A stretch of DNA of 64,000 nt from Dehalococcoidia bacterium (GCA_020847985.1 JADLBC010000045.1:1-64000); one strand, 5' to 3'. Positions 48,047 to 57,088 are shown, counted from the first letter of the stretch. Made by a program: numbers and translations. Notes: generated by a model not told the origin, from the letters alone.

Positions 48047-49462
48047 CTATCCGCGCGAGCGCACTGCCCCTCGGCGCGTCACCGCGATCGCCGTCGCGCC
48101 GGTCGCGACCAGCGCCACCCCACCGAACAGGAACAGGATGCCGAGATTGAACGTCGTGCCACCGCGAACGAACGTGAGGCTCGCGGTATCGGTATATTCG
48201 CGCTGCCCATCGCTCGCGGTGAGGCGGGCGACGAGGCGATGGTCGCCCTGGTCGAGCGGACCCGCCACCAGCTTCCACTGCACCGAGCGGTCTTTCGCCG
48301 TCGCCACCGGCTGGCAGCGCCCGGGTTCGCAATCAAGGAAGAGATCCACGCCGGTACTCGTCCACGGGCGCGTCCCACCGACCGCGACCTCGATGTCCCG
48401 GTCGCTGCCAATCTTCTCGCCAGCGGCGATGTTCCGGAATACCACCGGACTCACTTGCATCAGGGCGCCCGCCTCATAGGATTGGCTGCCTTCGCCCGTC
48501 CTCCCGTTGGATTCAACGGCCACGGTGAAACGGTGAGACTTCCCGTCCGGCAGGCCATCGGCGATGAAGCGCACGGTCCACGTCTTCCGCATGATGCCGA
48601 AGAGCCGCTGCATCTGTTCGGCGGGCGAAGGCGGGCCGTTGATCGCCCAGTACCCGCCGCCGGTGTATTTGGCGAGGTCATCGAAGAACTCCGTCAGGCG
48701 GACATCGCCGGGGCCGGCCGTGCCCACGCCGACGGTGAAGTACGTGCTCGTCAGCTGGGCCTTAATCGTCCCGAGTGTGAGGTCCGGCTCGTTGCCTTTC
48801 CCCTCGATGGCGGTAACGACGACCACAGCGCGCGATCGCACGCCCGGCGGCGGATTGTTCGCGATGGCCGCGGCCTCGACGAGCGCCGGGCTCAGCAACG
48901 ACGGTTCGGCCGAGACCGTTAGTGACCGGATCGCCGCGACCAGGTTCGGATCCTCGCGTCCGACCCAGTTCGTGCGCGATTCGACGCCGTTGTTGAAGGC
49001 GACCACGCGGGCCATGTCCTCGCGCCCCATGCCCGCGCGGAACTGTTCGAGCGCTTCCGCGGCCCGCTCGATGTACGGTTTGCCGTCGGCCTGCGTGCGC
49101 GCCATCAGCGCGCTCGTATCCACCAGGAGCACATACCCCGTCGCGACGGGCGTCGCCGTCGAGGGTGTGATCGACACCATCCGTGCGCGGCCCGCATCGT
49201 CGCTGATGCGTACGCCCTCGGCCGTAAGGTCCTGAAGCGGCCGCCCCGTGACCGCGTCGATGACCGACAGGGTTGCCTCGATTTCAGGGTAGTCGGCCGC
49301 CCGCACGCCGCCGGCGACGGCCACATCGAGTTCGCCCGCGCCCAGCGCCGAGCGGGGTCCGCCCTGGAACGCGACGGCCGCGGCGAAGCACGTGAGCGCG
49401 AAGACGGCGCGCGCAACCGCGATCCGGCAGCCGTTCGCATGCCCGCTCCCGTGGGGGATCAC
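48047..49462 (-). CDS. Membrane-anchored von Willebrand factor A-domain protein
   Basis: A 471-residue protein: N-terminal hydrophobic segment (VARAVFALTCFAAAVAFQ), an extracytoplasmic VWA domain (about 108-300) with YVLLVDTSALM, where the MIDAS motif DxSxS is incomplete (Leu for the last Ser), then a beta domain and a C-terminal membrane helix (NLGILFLFGGVALVATGATA). VWA domains mediate protein contacts. The GTG start overlaps the stop of the upstream FHA gene (GTGA), so it is co-translated with the FHA proteins. Confidence 0.88.
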   Translation of the reverse strand: MIPHGSGHANGCRIAVARAVFALTCFAAAVAFQGGPRSALGAGELDVAVAGGVRAADYPEIEATLSVIDAVTGRPLQDLTAEGVRISDDAGRARMVSITPSTATPVATGYVLLVDTSALMARTQADGKPYIERAAEALEQFRAGMGREDMARVVAFNNGVESRTNWVGREDPNLVAAIRSLTVSAEPSLLSPALVEAAAIANNPPPGVRSRAVVVVTAIEGKGNEPDLTLGTIKAQLTSTYFTVGVGTAGPGDVRLTEFFDDLAKYTGGGYWAINGPPSPAEQMQRLFGIMRKTWTVRFIADGLPDGKSHRFTVAVESNGRTGEGSQSYEAGALMQVSPVVFRNIAAGEKIGSDRDIEVAVGGTRPWTSTGVDLFLDCEPGRCQPVATAKDRSVQWKLVAGPLDQGDHRLVARLTASDGQREYTDTASLTFVRGGTTFNLGILFLFGGVALVATGATAIAVTRRGAVRSRG

Positions 49463-50223
49463 TCGTCGTCCCTTCGCGCGCCAGGGAGGTCGACTTCGAT
49501 ATACGTCATCCGAGCCTCGCCGAGGTCGATCGTGTCGCCGTCGCGCAGGGCATATGGCTCGCGAATGCGCTTCTTCGTGCCATCCTTGCCCACGACGAAC
49601 GAGTGGTTCGCGCTCGCCAGGTCCCAGTAGTGGAACCGGCCCTCCTCCATCATGACTTTGGCGTGCCGCTTCGAGACGGTTTCGTCGCTGATGACGATGT
49701 CGTTGTCCGGGTTGCGTCCGATGCTCGTTTCGTCCTCAAGGAGGAAAACCTTCCCCGCACGGATCCCGTTCCGCAGCACCATGTAGACGAGCGGCCCGCT
49801 GTACACGCGCTTGCCGTCGCGCATGAAGATGGTGTGGTCGCTCGTGTCGCCGCCGGCATCGTCGTCGTCGTCATCGCGGCCGCCGCGGCGATCGATGATG
49901 GTGTGGTCGCTATCGCCGCCCCGGGCTGCGCCGAGGGGGTCGAATCGCACGCGACCGCCGCCGCCCGATGCAGCCTCGGTCGCATCGCCGCCGACGGGCC
50001 GGTAGAAGTCGCCATGGCCGGCCGCGAAGCGCGCGCGCTCGCGATAATCCGGCACGGCGTCCCGATCGATGATGGTCTTCTCCCAGCGGTTGATGTCGGA
50101 GCGCGGCAGTTCCGGGGCGCCACGGCCACCCGCGCTGTCCGCGCCGCCGGTGGCGCCACAACGAGGGCACACCGCGACTTCCATGCCGGGGTCGTTGCCG
50201 CACCGGGGACACGGGCCTCTCAT
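49459..50223 (-). CDS. FHA-domain protein with N-terminal zinc ribbon
   Basis: A 254-residue protein. A zinc-ribbon start (CPRCGNDPGMEVAVCPRCGA), a long low-complexity linker that includes DDDDDD and two HTIIDR/HTIFMRD-type Thr motifs, and a C-terminal FHA domain (ETSIGRNPDNDIVISDETVS, KRHAKVMM, DLASANHSF). The linker threonines are possible kinase targets, as in GarA. Start and stop overlap both neighbours by 4 nt. Confidence 0.9.
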   Translation of the reverse strand: MRGPCPRCGNDPGMEVAVCPRCGATGGADSAGGRGAPELPRSDINRWEKTIIDRDAVPDYRERARFAAGHGDFYRPVGGDATEAASGGGGRVRFDPLGAARGGDSDHTIIDRRGGRDDDDDDAGGDTSDHTIFMRDGKRVYSGPLVYMVLRNGIRAGKVFLLEDETSIGRNPDNDIVISDETVSKRHAKVMMEEGRFHYWDLASANHSFVVGKDGTKKRIREPYALRDGDTIDLGEARMTYIEVDLPGARRDDE

Positions 50224-50765
50224 CGTCTGCCTCCGCCTTCGATGGCGAAGAACCGCAGCACGGTCTCGCCGATTTCGATTTCGTCGTCGTCCTTGAGCGC
50301 GTGCGGGCCGCTCAGCCGCCGCCGCCGCCCACCCGTCAGGAGAAACGAGCCGTTCGTTGCCTGCAGGTCCTGGTAGACGAATTGGCTGCCCGTCCATTTC
50401 ACCTGCGCATGCCGCTCCGAGATGCGTGGGTCTTGCAGCGAAACCGTCGCCTGCGGGCTGCGTCCGATGGAGGTCGAATCTTCCAGCATGAACTGGCGGC
50501 CACTGTCGGGCCCCGAAAGCGCGATGAAGCAGCCCCGTCCCGATGTCCGCTTGTCGATCATCGTCGCGTCGGACGCCAGGATCGTGCGGCCCGGGCCGGA
50601 GGCGGACCTTCGAGCCGGTGCGGCCACCGTTGGCGCCGAAGGATTGGGCGCGGCCGCGTCTGCCTGCGGCGGAAGGACCCCGGCCCGGATTTGGGCGCCG
50701 CAGCGCGGACAGACGATCGCTTCAAACCCCGGGTCGAATCGGCAGGCCGGGCACGCGCGTGCCAT
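50220..50765 (-). CDS. FHA-domain protein with N-terminal zinc ribbon
   Basis: A 181-residue protein: two Cys pairs (ACPACRFDPGFEAIVCPRCG), a linker with TILASDATMIDKRTS, and an FHA domain (STSIGRSPQATVSLQDPRIS, ERHAQVKW, LQATNGSFLL). Same plan as its downstream neighbour but shorter, suggesting duplication. It is coupled on both sides: TGATG with the upstream gene and ATGA with the downstream one. Confidence 0.9.
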   Translation of the reverse strand: MARACPACRFDPGFEAIVCPRCGAQIRAGVLPPQADAAAPNPSAPTVAAPARRSASGPGRTILASDATMIDKRTSGRGCFIALSGPDSGRQFMLEDSTSIGRSPQATVSLQDPRISERHAQVKWTGSQFVYQDLQATNGSFLLTGGRRRRLSGPHALKDDDEIEIGETVLRFFAIEGGGRR

Positions 50766-51499
50766 CAGCGGCCCGCCTTGGTGGCATCGACGAACTGCAG
50801 CACCGTGTGCCCGATGCGCAACTCGTCGCCATCGATGAGCACCTGGGCAGTGCGGATCTGCTCTTCTCGGCCCTCGACCAGCAGGAACGAACCGTTTGTG
50901 CTGCGAAGATCGGTGAAGATGAACGCGCCATCGGCGTGCTTGACCTGTGCGTGCTCCGTCGAGACGCGCCTGTCCTCAAGCTGGATGTCACACTGGCCGG
51001 AACGCCCGATCACGACCGTGCCGTCGAGCGGAAACTGCCGCCCTTTTTCCGGCCCCGCCTTCGCCACCAGGTAGGCATCGGCACGGACCGGCCGTTTGGG
51101 CGCCGCCGCGGGCTGCGTTGGCGGCGGCGTTGGCGTCCGTTCGGGAATGACCGTCCGGTCGTTGTTGCCGGGCGCGGGCACGTACGGCGGTTCGGCGGTG
51201 GCCCGGCCCCACGTCGCGTAGGCTGCCACGGTAAGGAATGTCGCGACGCCGGCCCCGATGTTGAGCCAGGCGAAGACGGTGAGGAGCGTCTCCCGGCCCG
51301 CGTCCAGGTTCGCCGCGCCGAGTACGATCGCGGGAACGGTGAGGACGACCAGGAGCGTCGCCGCGATGCGCCACGTCCAGCTGTTGCCTTCGCCGCCGGC
51401 GCTGTCGTACCAGACCCACAGCACGGCGAAGAGCGCGAGCAGGAAGATGCCGCCGAACAGACCGGCGCGCGCCATGGGCTCCCAATCGATGAAGCTCAT
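50765..51499 (-). CDS. Membrane-anchored FHA-domain protein
   Basis: A 244-residue protein with three N-terminal membrane helices (ARAGLFGGIFLLALFAVLWV; IAATLLVVLTVPAIVLGAAN; LNIGAGVATFLTVAAYATW), a Pro/Thr-rich linker (TVIPERTPTPPPTQP) and a C-terminal cytoplasmic FHA domain (GTVVIGRSGQCDIQLEDRRV, STEHAQVKH, RSTNGSFLL). It could hold phosphorylated partners at the membrane. A ribosome-binding site (GGAG) precedes the ATG. Confidence 0.9.
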   Translation of the reverse strand: MSFIDWEPMARAGLFGGIFLLALFAVLWVWYDSAGGEGNSWTWRIAATLLVVLTVPAIVLGAANLDAGRETLLTVFAWLNIGAGVATFLTVAAYATWGRATAEPPYVPAPGNNDRTVIPERTPTPPPTQPAAAPKRPVRADAYLVAKAGPEKGRQFPLDGTVVIGRSGQCDIQLEDRRVSTEHAQVKHADGAFIFTDLRSTNGSFLLVEGREEQIRTAQVLIDGDELRIGHTVLQFVDATKAGR

Positions 51500-51508
51500 T
51501 CCTTGCTC

Positions 51509-51841
51509 CTACGCGAGGTCCCGGAAGACCATCTCCGTTGTCCCGAAGGTGATGCGGTCTCCATCGGCCAGCACTTTGACGTAGACGGGCGCCCCCGAGG
51601 CCTCCGTGCGGTTCGTCGAGGCGAGGTCGTACAGCACCCAGCCATCGTCCTCACGGCGGATTCGTGCCTGCTCCAACGACACCGTCTCGTCATCGAGCAC
51701 GACTTCGCAGCCGGCGTCCCGGCCGACCGTGGTGCCCGCCGGCCGGACGACGGCGTGCTCGCCGCGGCGCACGCCCGTGAGCCAGAAGAGGTAGGCGAAC
51801 GACGCCGGGCCCTTGCGGATGATGACGGTCTCGTCGCGCAT
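51509..51841 (-). CDS. Stand-alone FHA-domain protein
   Basis: A 110-residue FHA module alone (GTTVGRDAGCEVVLDDETVS, LEQARIRR, LYDLASTNRT). The FHA His in S-x-x-H is replaced by Gln, which may weaken phosphothreonine binding. First gene of the FHA-VWA unit; GAGGAG lies six bases before the ATG, and the promoter with the direct repeat lies 46-102 nt upstream. Confidence 0.88.
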   Translation of the reverse strand: MRDETVIIRKGPASFAYLFWLTGVRRGEHAVVRPAGTTVGRDAGCEVVLDDETVSLEQARIRREDDGWVLYDLASTNRTEASGAPVYVKVLADGDRITFGTTEMVFRDLA

Positions 51842-51886
51842 GCGAACTCCTCTTCCCCTTTCCCGCCAGCCCGGGAGGGCTCCCGA

Positions 51887-51943
51887 ACCTTAGTCAATCC
51901 GATCGCCCGATACCACGACGGAAGACGGACAGTTCGCGGACAA
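51887..51943 (-). promoter_or_regulatory. Direct-repeat promoter of the FHA-VWA operon (YTGTCC-N5-YTGTCC)
   Basis: On the minus strand TTGTCC-GCGAA-CTGTCC (51943-51927), 11-bp period, then 34 nt to TAAGGT (51892-51887), a weak -10-like hexamer. The first FHA gene starts 46 nt beyond. The region is truly intergenic (between 51967 and 51841). Spacing matches the sites at 25797 and 57136 to within a base. Confidence 0.55.
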
Positions 51944-51966
51944 CCGCTCAGCGCCGGCCGCGTGCC

Positions 51967-53475
51967 TCAGATGCGGAAGCCGCGCGGGGGTGGCGGCCCA
52001 AACCGGTTGGTCTCGGACTCGCCACCGCCCAGGAAGCAGATGAACCAGAACGCAATCCCGAGCACCGGGAGGAGCATCAGAAGCGCGTACCAGCCGCTCA
52101 CACCCAGGTCGTGCATGCGCCGCGCGCCTGCCGCCATCCATATCCAGCACATGAAGAAGCTCAGCCACAGCGCCGCGCTGTAGGAGAGCATCGCGCTCAC
52201 CAGCGCGCCGGCCGCCACGGGTGCGACCACCATCAGCCAGAACGCCGTGGTCCGGTTGATACGGCCTTCCGTTCGAATAGACCTGACCCACCACCCATGG
52301 TCCGAGACCCGATGGGGCGCTGGCGCTGCAGGGTTGGGTGCGAGATTGCGGGCGGAGTCGATCGCGGGGGGTGGGACGATGCGGTGCTGGTCCATCCATG
52401 CGGCGTTCCCTGGACCGCCCACGGGCAGCACTGCCGCGAACGGCGCGGGCGCGGGCCGGTGCCCGCTCACCGGATCGCCGGCCCGCGCTCCCGGGAGAGA
52501 TGCCGGCGCCGGTGGCAGCGCGGGTGGCCCGGGCCGCTCCCCGATCACGGGACCACGCCCGCGAGGCGTGTCCACCGCGCGCACCGGGCCGCCCTGCCAT
52601 GCCAATCCGTTCCAGTATCGGGCCGTGCTGTCGGGGTCCCCCTCGGCGTGGTGCCACGCGGGTGCGGCGGCGCCGATGACGGGCTCGCCCCGCTGCCGGG
52701 GAGGCGCGCTCGCCGTGATGCCCAAGAGCGCCAACAACGCCGCGGCATCGCGCGGCCGCGCCGCCGGGTCCTTCCCGAGGAGCGATTCCAGCACCGGGCG
52801 CGCGGTCGCGGGCACGCGGGCAAGGTCCGGCGCGTCGCGGAGATGCTTCATGAGCACCGTCTTCTGGCTGTCGCCCGTGAACGGCGGCGCGCCCGCCAGC
52901 ATTTCGTACAGCACGATGCCGAGCGCGTAGAAGTCCGACTGCGCGCTGACCGCGTCCTCCGGGGCCATGTACGCCACCGTGCCGATGACGGCCGACGCTC
53001 CGGTCAGCGCCGAGAGGTCGCCCGCGCGCGCCACGCCGAAGTCGGCCACTTTCACCGCGCCGCCGGGGCTCATGAGGATGTTCGAGGGCTTGATGTCGCG
53101 ATGGACGACGTTGTGGGCGTGCGCGGCCCCGAGCCCGCGCGCGGCCTGGGCGGCGATGCCCCGCGCTTCCTCCCAGGGGAGGGTGTGCCGATCGCGCAGG
53201 AGGTCGCGCAGCGATGGGCCCTCCACGAGCTCCATCGCCATGAACGGCTGGCCCTCGCGAATGCCGTACCCCAGCACGCGCACGACATGCGGCGAATCGA
53301 TGCGCTGCGAGACCTCGACTTCGCGTTCGAAGCGCCGCAGGTAGTCGGGCTCATCGCTGAGGTGCGGATGCAGCATCTTCAGCGCGACGAACGCCCCGGA
53401 AGCCGTGTCGCGCGCCCGCCACACGGTCCCCATCCCGCCCGACCCCAGCTTCTCGAGGAGTTCGAAGTCCGTCAT
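51967..53475 (-). CDS. Ser/Thr protein kinase fused to a DUF805 membrane domain
   Basis: A 502-residue protein. Kinase domain (1-255): GSGGMG, Lys33, HRDIKPSN, VADFGVAR, YMAPEDA. Then a DUF2510-like motif (AWHHAEGDPDSTARYWNGLA), a Pro-rich linker, and a C-terminal four-helix DUF805 domain (RRMHDLGVSGWYALLMLLPV; ESETNRFGPPP). There is no external sensor, so it probably reads membrane state or partner proteins. The ATG overlaps the PP2C stop (TGATG). Confidence 0.93.
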   Translation of the reverse strand: MTDFELLEKLGSGGMGTVWRARDTASGAFVALKMLHPHLSDEPDYLRRFEREVEVSQRIDSPHVVRVLGYGIREGQPFMAMELVEGPSLRDLLRDRHTLPWEEARGIAAQAARGLGAAHAHNVVHRDIKPSNILMSPGGAVKVADFGVARAGDLSALTGASAVIGTVAYMAPEDAVSAQSDFYALGIVLYEMLAGAPPFTGDSQKTVLMKHLRDAPDLARVPATARPVLESLLGKDPAARPRDAAALLALLGITASAPPRQRGEPVIGAAAPAWHHAEGDPDSTARYWNGLAWQGGPVRAVDTPRGRGPVIGERPGPPALPPAPASLPGARAGDPVSGHRPAPAPFAAVLPVGGPGNAAWMDQHRIVPPPAIDSARNLAPNPAAPAPHRVSDHGWWVRSIRTEGRINRTTAFWLMVVAPVAAGALVSAMLSYSAALWLSFFMCWIWMAAGARRMHDLGVSGWYALLMLLPVLGIAFWFICFLGGGESETNRFGPPPPRGFRI

Positions 53476-55064
53476 CAGCTTGGGGTCTTCGACGGTTGCG
53501 TGGTACCGCTATTCGACGGCGATGGGGTGAACGTGGCCGTCGGCGGGACCGGTGTGGCCGTCGGCGGGACCGGTGTGGTCGTGGGCGGCACGGGCGTGGC
53601 CGTGGCCGTGACCGGCGTGGCCGTGGGCGGCGTTGGCGTGGCCGTGGCCGTGGGCGGCACGCGCCTGGCCGTCGGCGGGACCGGTGTGGCCGTGGGCGGC
53701 ACGGGCGTTGACGTAGCCGTGGGCATTGGCTTTGCGTCTGCGCGCTGGGCCGCGTACCACGCGTCATCGGGCATGTGGATGCTACCCACCGCCAGCGTCT
53801 CGCATTGGCCGCCGAGTGAGGCCGCGTTCAGCCGGTTCAGCTCCGCGCAGAACGCCGTCACGAAGGCCTGTCTCGCATCGTCGCCGAGCGGCACGTTCGC
53901 ATCCGTCACGGCGGGGAGGCAGCGCCCAACAATACTGCCGTTGAACGTGTCTCCATTGAGGATGCTCAGCTGTCCCGTGCAACCCCCGGGGATGACGACC
54001 TTCGACGCGGTCGGCTCGGGGCTCGGACTCGGGCGCGGGCTCGCGGTGGCTGGTTGCGTCGGGGCGGGTCCTGCGGTGTCAGAACCGGCTTCCTCTTCGC
54101 CGTCGCCGCCGGCGAGGACCCGGGAGACCACGAACACCCCCACGGCCATGACTCCCACCGCCGCGACCGCGGCCCCCGCCGCCAGCAGCGCCGGCGGGAG
54201 TGCACCCAGCCGCCTGCCTCTCCGCCGGACCGGGACATGGCCGTCGAGGATGGTCGGTGCGTCGTCGATCTCGAACGGCGCCACCGGCGCATCCAGCCGC
54301 TCGCCGGGCGCGACCAGGCCCCCCAGCACGACCGTGATGTTGTCGTTTCCGCCGGCATCGTAGGCCGCCCGCGCCAGCCGTACAGCCGCGTCCTGCATCC
54401 CCCGCCCTGCCGCGATCGCCTCGATCGCGACGTCGTCGATCATCCCGTGCAGGCCGTCGCTGCAGAGCAGCAGGCGCTCACCCGGCGCAAGCTGGCTCGG
54501 GCCGTACGTATCCGGGCGGACCTCCGCGTCGGTCCCGATGGCGCGCGTGATTACGTTCCGGCCCGCGGCAACGCGTGCCTCCTCGCGGGTCAGGTCGCCC
54601 ACCGCCACGCGCTCGGCCACCAGCGAGTGGTCCTCCGTGACCTGGCGCAGCCCCGCGGGCCCGAGCACGTACGCGCGCGAATCGCCGACGTTGAGCACGG
54701 TCGCCTCGCGCGTCAGTGTGTTCACGAGCGCGGCGACGAGCGTCGTCCCCATCATGCTGCGCGTCGCCGCGCCATCGCCGCTGCCGCGCCGGTAGACGGC
54801 ATCGTTCGCGAGGTGCGCACCCGTCATGAGCGCGACCGCCGGGTCGTCCCACGCGCCGCTGGTGACGTATTCGGTGACCGCGTTCACGGCGATGCGGCTG
54901 GCGACCTCGCCCTTCGCCCCCCCGCCCATGCCGTCCGCGACGATCATCAGGTACCACGGCACGCCACCGTGGGGGACGGGCTGGACGCCCGCGCTGTCCT
55001 CGTTATGGTCGCGAACGCGCCCGCGGTGGGTGAACGGGTAGGCCGCGAAGGTGGGCTCAGCCAT
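53475..55064 (-). CDS. PP2C-family Ser/Thr phosphatase with membrane helix and Pro/Thr repeat tail
   Basis: A 529-residue protein. PP2C domain (about 5-250): RDHNED (18-23), VADGMGGG (42-49), NVGDSRAYVL, LLCSDGLHGM, GGNDNITVVL. The metal-binding Asp residues are present. One membrane helix (about 291-318), then an external region with a weak LysM-like segment (LNGDTFNGSIVGRCLP...LNRLNAASLGGQCETLAVGS), then a tail of VPPTATP-type repeats. It should dephosphorylate the kinases and FHA partners encoded beside it. Its start overlaps the upstream kinase by 8 nt. Confidence 0.94.
   Translation of the reverse strand: MAEPTFAAYPFTHRGRVRDHNEDSAGVQPVPHGGVPWYLMIVADGMGGGAKGEVASRIAVNAVTEYVTSGAWDDPAVALMTGAHLANDAVYRRGSGDGAATRSMMGTTLVAALVNTLTREATVLNVGDSRAYVLGPAGLRQVTEDHSLVAERVAVGDLTREEARVAAGRNVITRAIGTDAEVRPDTYGPSQLAPGERLLLCSDGLHGMIDDVAIEAIAAGRGMQDAAVRLARAAYDAGGNDNITVVLGGLVAPGERLDAPVAPFEIDDAPTILDGHVPVRRRGRRLGALPPALLAAGAAVAAVGVMAVGVFVVSRVLAGGDGEEEAGSDTAGPAPTQPATASPRPSPSPEPTASKVVIPGGCTGQLSILNGDTFNGSIVGRCLPAVTDANVPLGDDARQAFVTAFCAELNRLNAASLGGQCETLAVGSIHMPDDAWYAAQRADAKPMPTATSTPVPPTATPVPPTARRVPPTATATPTPPTATPVTATATPVPPTTTPVPPTATPVPPTATFTPSPSNSGTTQPSKTPS
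53532..53722 (-). repeat. Tandem 21-bp coding repeat in the phosphatase tail
   Basis: About nine imperfect copies of a 21-bp unit (plus strand GTGGCCGTCGGCGGGACCGGT and variants) encode the repeated PTATPVP heptad in the external tail. It is prone to slippage, so repeat number may vary between strains. The Thr/Pro content fits a cell-wall-spanning stalk. Confidence 0.8.
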
Positions 55065-56103
55065 GCCCGGCCCCCGCTGCGATCGCCACTGCCAGGGCCA
55101 CCATGAGGGCGCCCAGGATCCCGACGAGGACGGTCCCTGCCCCGGTGGCCGAGCGGTCGCCGCGCGTTGCCCTGCCGGACCGTGACGGGCGCGAGGCGGC
55201 TTGCCGTGGCGCGGGCATTGGCGCCGGCGCCGGCGGTGGGGCCGGTGCGAACGACGGACCGGGCGGCGACACCGCTGGCGCCCGGCCCAGGAGCGTTAGT
55301 ACCGACGCGCACGCCATCTCGACCTGCGTCGCGTTCGGCCGGCGCTCCGCCTTCTTGTCGAGCATCGCGAACACGAGGTAGTCCATGGTTTCGCTCACCA
55401 TCGGCATCCGGGTCGAGACGCGCGGCGCGGGTATCTCCGCATGCATGCGAAGCACGTCGGCGTAGCTGTTCGCCTTGAACGGCACCTCGCCGGTCAGAAG
55501 TTCGAACAGCACGACGCCCAGCGCGTAGATGTCGGCGGGCGTGCCCACTGGCCGTCCCAGGTACGGCTCTGGCCCGGCGTACTCGGCGCTGCCCATGAAG
55601 CCGCCATCGGCGCGGGTCTGGTCGCCTTCGACGCGCGCGATGCCGAAGTCGATGACCACGGCGTGGAGGTCGCGGTCCAGCACGACGTTCGACGCCTTGA
55701 GGTCGCGGTGCACGACGCCCCCGGCGTGGAGCGCGGCCAGGGCGGAGGCTACCTGCTGGCCGATGGTCGCCGCCTCCCATTCGCGAAATGGCCCGCCGAG
55801 GTCGATGAGCCGGCGCACCGACTTCCCGGAGGCGATATCCATCACCAGGTAAGGAACGCCGCTGTGTTGGCCCTGCGACCGCATGCGGATGAGGTTCAGG
55901 TGCCGAACCTTCGCGCCGACGGCGTACTCCCGCTGGAAGCGCCGTACGAGTTCCGGGTCGTCGGCGAGATGGGGGTGCATGGTCTTCAGCGCCACCTCGC
56001 CGCCGGGTTCGCTCGCGCGCCAGACGGTGCCCATGCCTCCAGCGCCGATCACCTCGAGCAGGCGATAGCCACCGACGACGGCGCCCGGCACGAGCGCGGC
56101 CAA
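55057..56103 (-). CDS. Tail-anchored Ser/Thr protein kinase
   Basis: A 348-residue kinase: GAGGMG loop, VALKTMHPHL (Lys), VVHRDLKASNVVLDRDLHAV, VIDFGIAR, GSAEYAGPE. The C-terminus is a Pro/Ala-rich linker and one membrane helix (GTVLVGILGALMVALAVAIA) ending the protein, so it is tail-anchored with no ectodomain. TTG at 56103 is preferred, with GGGGGG eight bases upstream (just after the RDD-FHA stop); GTG 56091 is an alternative. Confidence 0.9.
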   Translation of the reverse strand: MAALVPGAVVGGYRLLEVIGAGGMGTVWRASEPGGEVALKTMHPHLADDPELVRRFQREYAVGAKVRHLNLIRMRSQGQHSGVPYLVMDIASGKSVRRLIDLGGPFREWEAATIGQQVASALAALHAGGVVHRDLKASNVVLDRDLHAVVIDFGIARVEGDQTRADGGFMGSAEYAGPEPYLGRPVGTPADIYALGVVLFELLTGEVPFKANSYADVLRMHAEIPAPRVSTRMPMVSETMDYLVFAMLDKKAERRPNATQVEMACASVLTLLGRAPAVSPPGPSFAPAPPPAPAPMPAPRQAASRPSRSGRATRGDRSATGAGTVLVGILGALMVALAVAIAAGAGHG

Positions 56104-56107
56104 TTGG

Positions 56108-57088
56108 CTAGCCCCCCTGTGCCGGGTAGAGGGTGATGACGGAACTGCCGATGGTGACCTGCCCGGCCGGCACGCGCATCGGCCGCCCCGGGAGCAGTGG
56201 CGATTCACCGCCGCCCGCGAAGACCTGGGCCGGGTTCATCGCACCGAGGTCCTCCAACACCCAGGTCGCCCCTTCGAGCCGGATCGCGAAGTGACGGCGG
56301 CTCGATGTCGGCTCGCTGATCTGAACGTCTGCGTCGGCGCCGCGCCCGACGATGAGCGAACGGCCCGGGTCGACGCCCACCTCAGGGAGCGGGCGGCCTC
56401 CATCAAGTATCCCCAGCCGGCCGAAGCCCGTGAACTGGACGTTCGTCGTGTGTGGCGCGTAGACGCGGTTATCGCCGGCCTGGACGTGGTTGTTCACCAC
56501 CACCTGGGGCTGACCACCGGGCGCTGCTGGAACGCGTGGTCCGGTCCCGCGGGGACCGTGGTTCTCATTGGCGGTGAGCGGCTTGAACCCGTACGGCGAA
56601 TAGGCGACGTACGTGCTCGCCAGCTTGTCCCAGAGACACTGGTTGTTCTTGTCCCAGATGCACCAGAGCGGCGCCACCGTGCCGAAGATGCCACCGGTGA
56701 GGAGGCTGAGAATGGTCGTCAGCCAGTTCTTGACGACGAGCTCCCGCAGCACCACATACCAGCCGCCCGCGCGGGTGCCATCAGCCTTCATGATGTACAT
56801 CCCGAGGAGCTGCTTGCCGGGGCTCTGCCCGTTCTGCGCCGCGAAGATCAACCAGGCGAGCCCGATGAAGCCCACGATGATGGACGTCCACGCGAGCACG
56901 GCGCCCGCGGATTGGCTGGCGAAGGCAGCAAAGAGCGCCAGCATGAACAGGAAGAATGGCACCGTCAGCAACAGGCTATCGAGGATGGCCCCGGCCAGCC
57001 GCCGCCCCGGCCCGGCCATGACAAGCTCCTCCGGGCCATAACGTGCGGCGATGAAGTCAACTTCGCTGTAGGCGTAGGCAAGGGCCAT
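56108..57088 (-). CDS. RDD-family membrane protein with C-terminal FHA domain
   Basis: A 326-residue protein. RDD membrane domain (about 24-165): GPGRRLAGAILDSLLLTVPF, NGQSPGKQLLGMYIMKADGT, LWDKLASTYV. A linker, then an FHA domain (about 245-326: RSLIVGRGADADVQISEPTS, SRRHFAIRL). It begins the island's first transcription unit, 87 nt after the direct repeat at 57175-57191, and is followed within 4 nt by the tail-anchored kinase gene. Confidence 0.9.
   Translation of the reverse strand: MALAYAYSEVDFIAARYGPEELVMAGPGRRLAGAILDSLLLTVPFFLFMLALFAAFASQSAGAVLAWTSIIVGFIGLAWLIFAAQNGQSPGKQLLGMYIMKADGTRAGGWYVVLRELVVKNWLTTILSLLTGGIFGTVAPLWCIWDKNNQCLWDKLASTYVAYSPYGFKPLTANENHGPRGTGPRVPAAPGGQPQVVVNNHVQAGDNRVYAPHTTNVQFTGFGRLGILDGGRPLPEVGVDPGRSLIVGRGADADVQISEPTSSRRHFAIRLEGATWVLEDLGAMNPAQVFAGGGESPLLPGRPMRVPAGQVTIGSSVITLYPAQGG

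Noticed and set aside
52111..54363. A 750-codon plus-strand frame opposite the kinase and phosphatase genes
   Set aside because: Shadow of GC-rich codon bias: opposite-strand genes have clear kinase and PP2C motifs, while this frame has Arg/Gly-rich composition and no domain.
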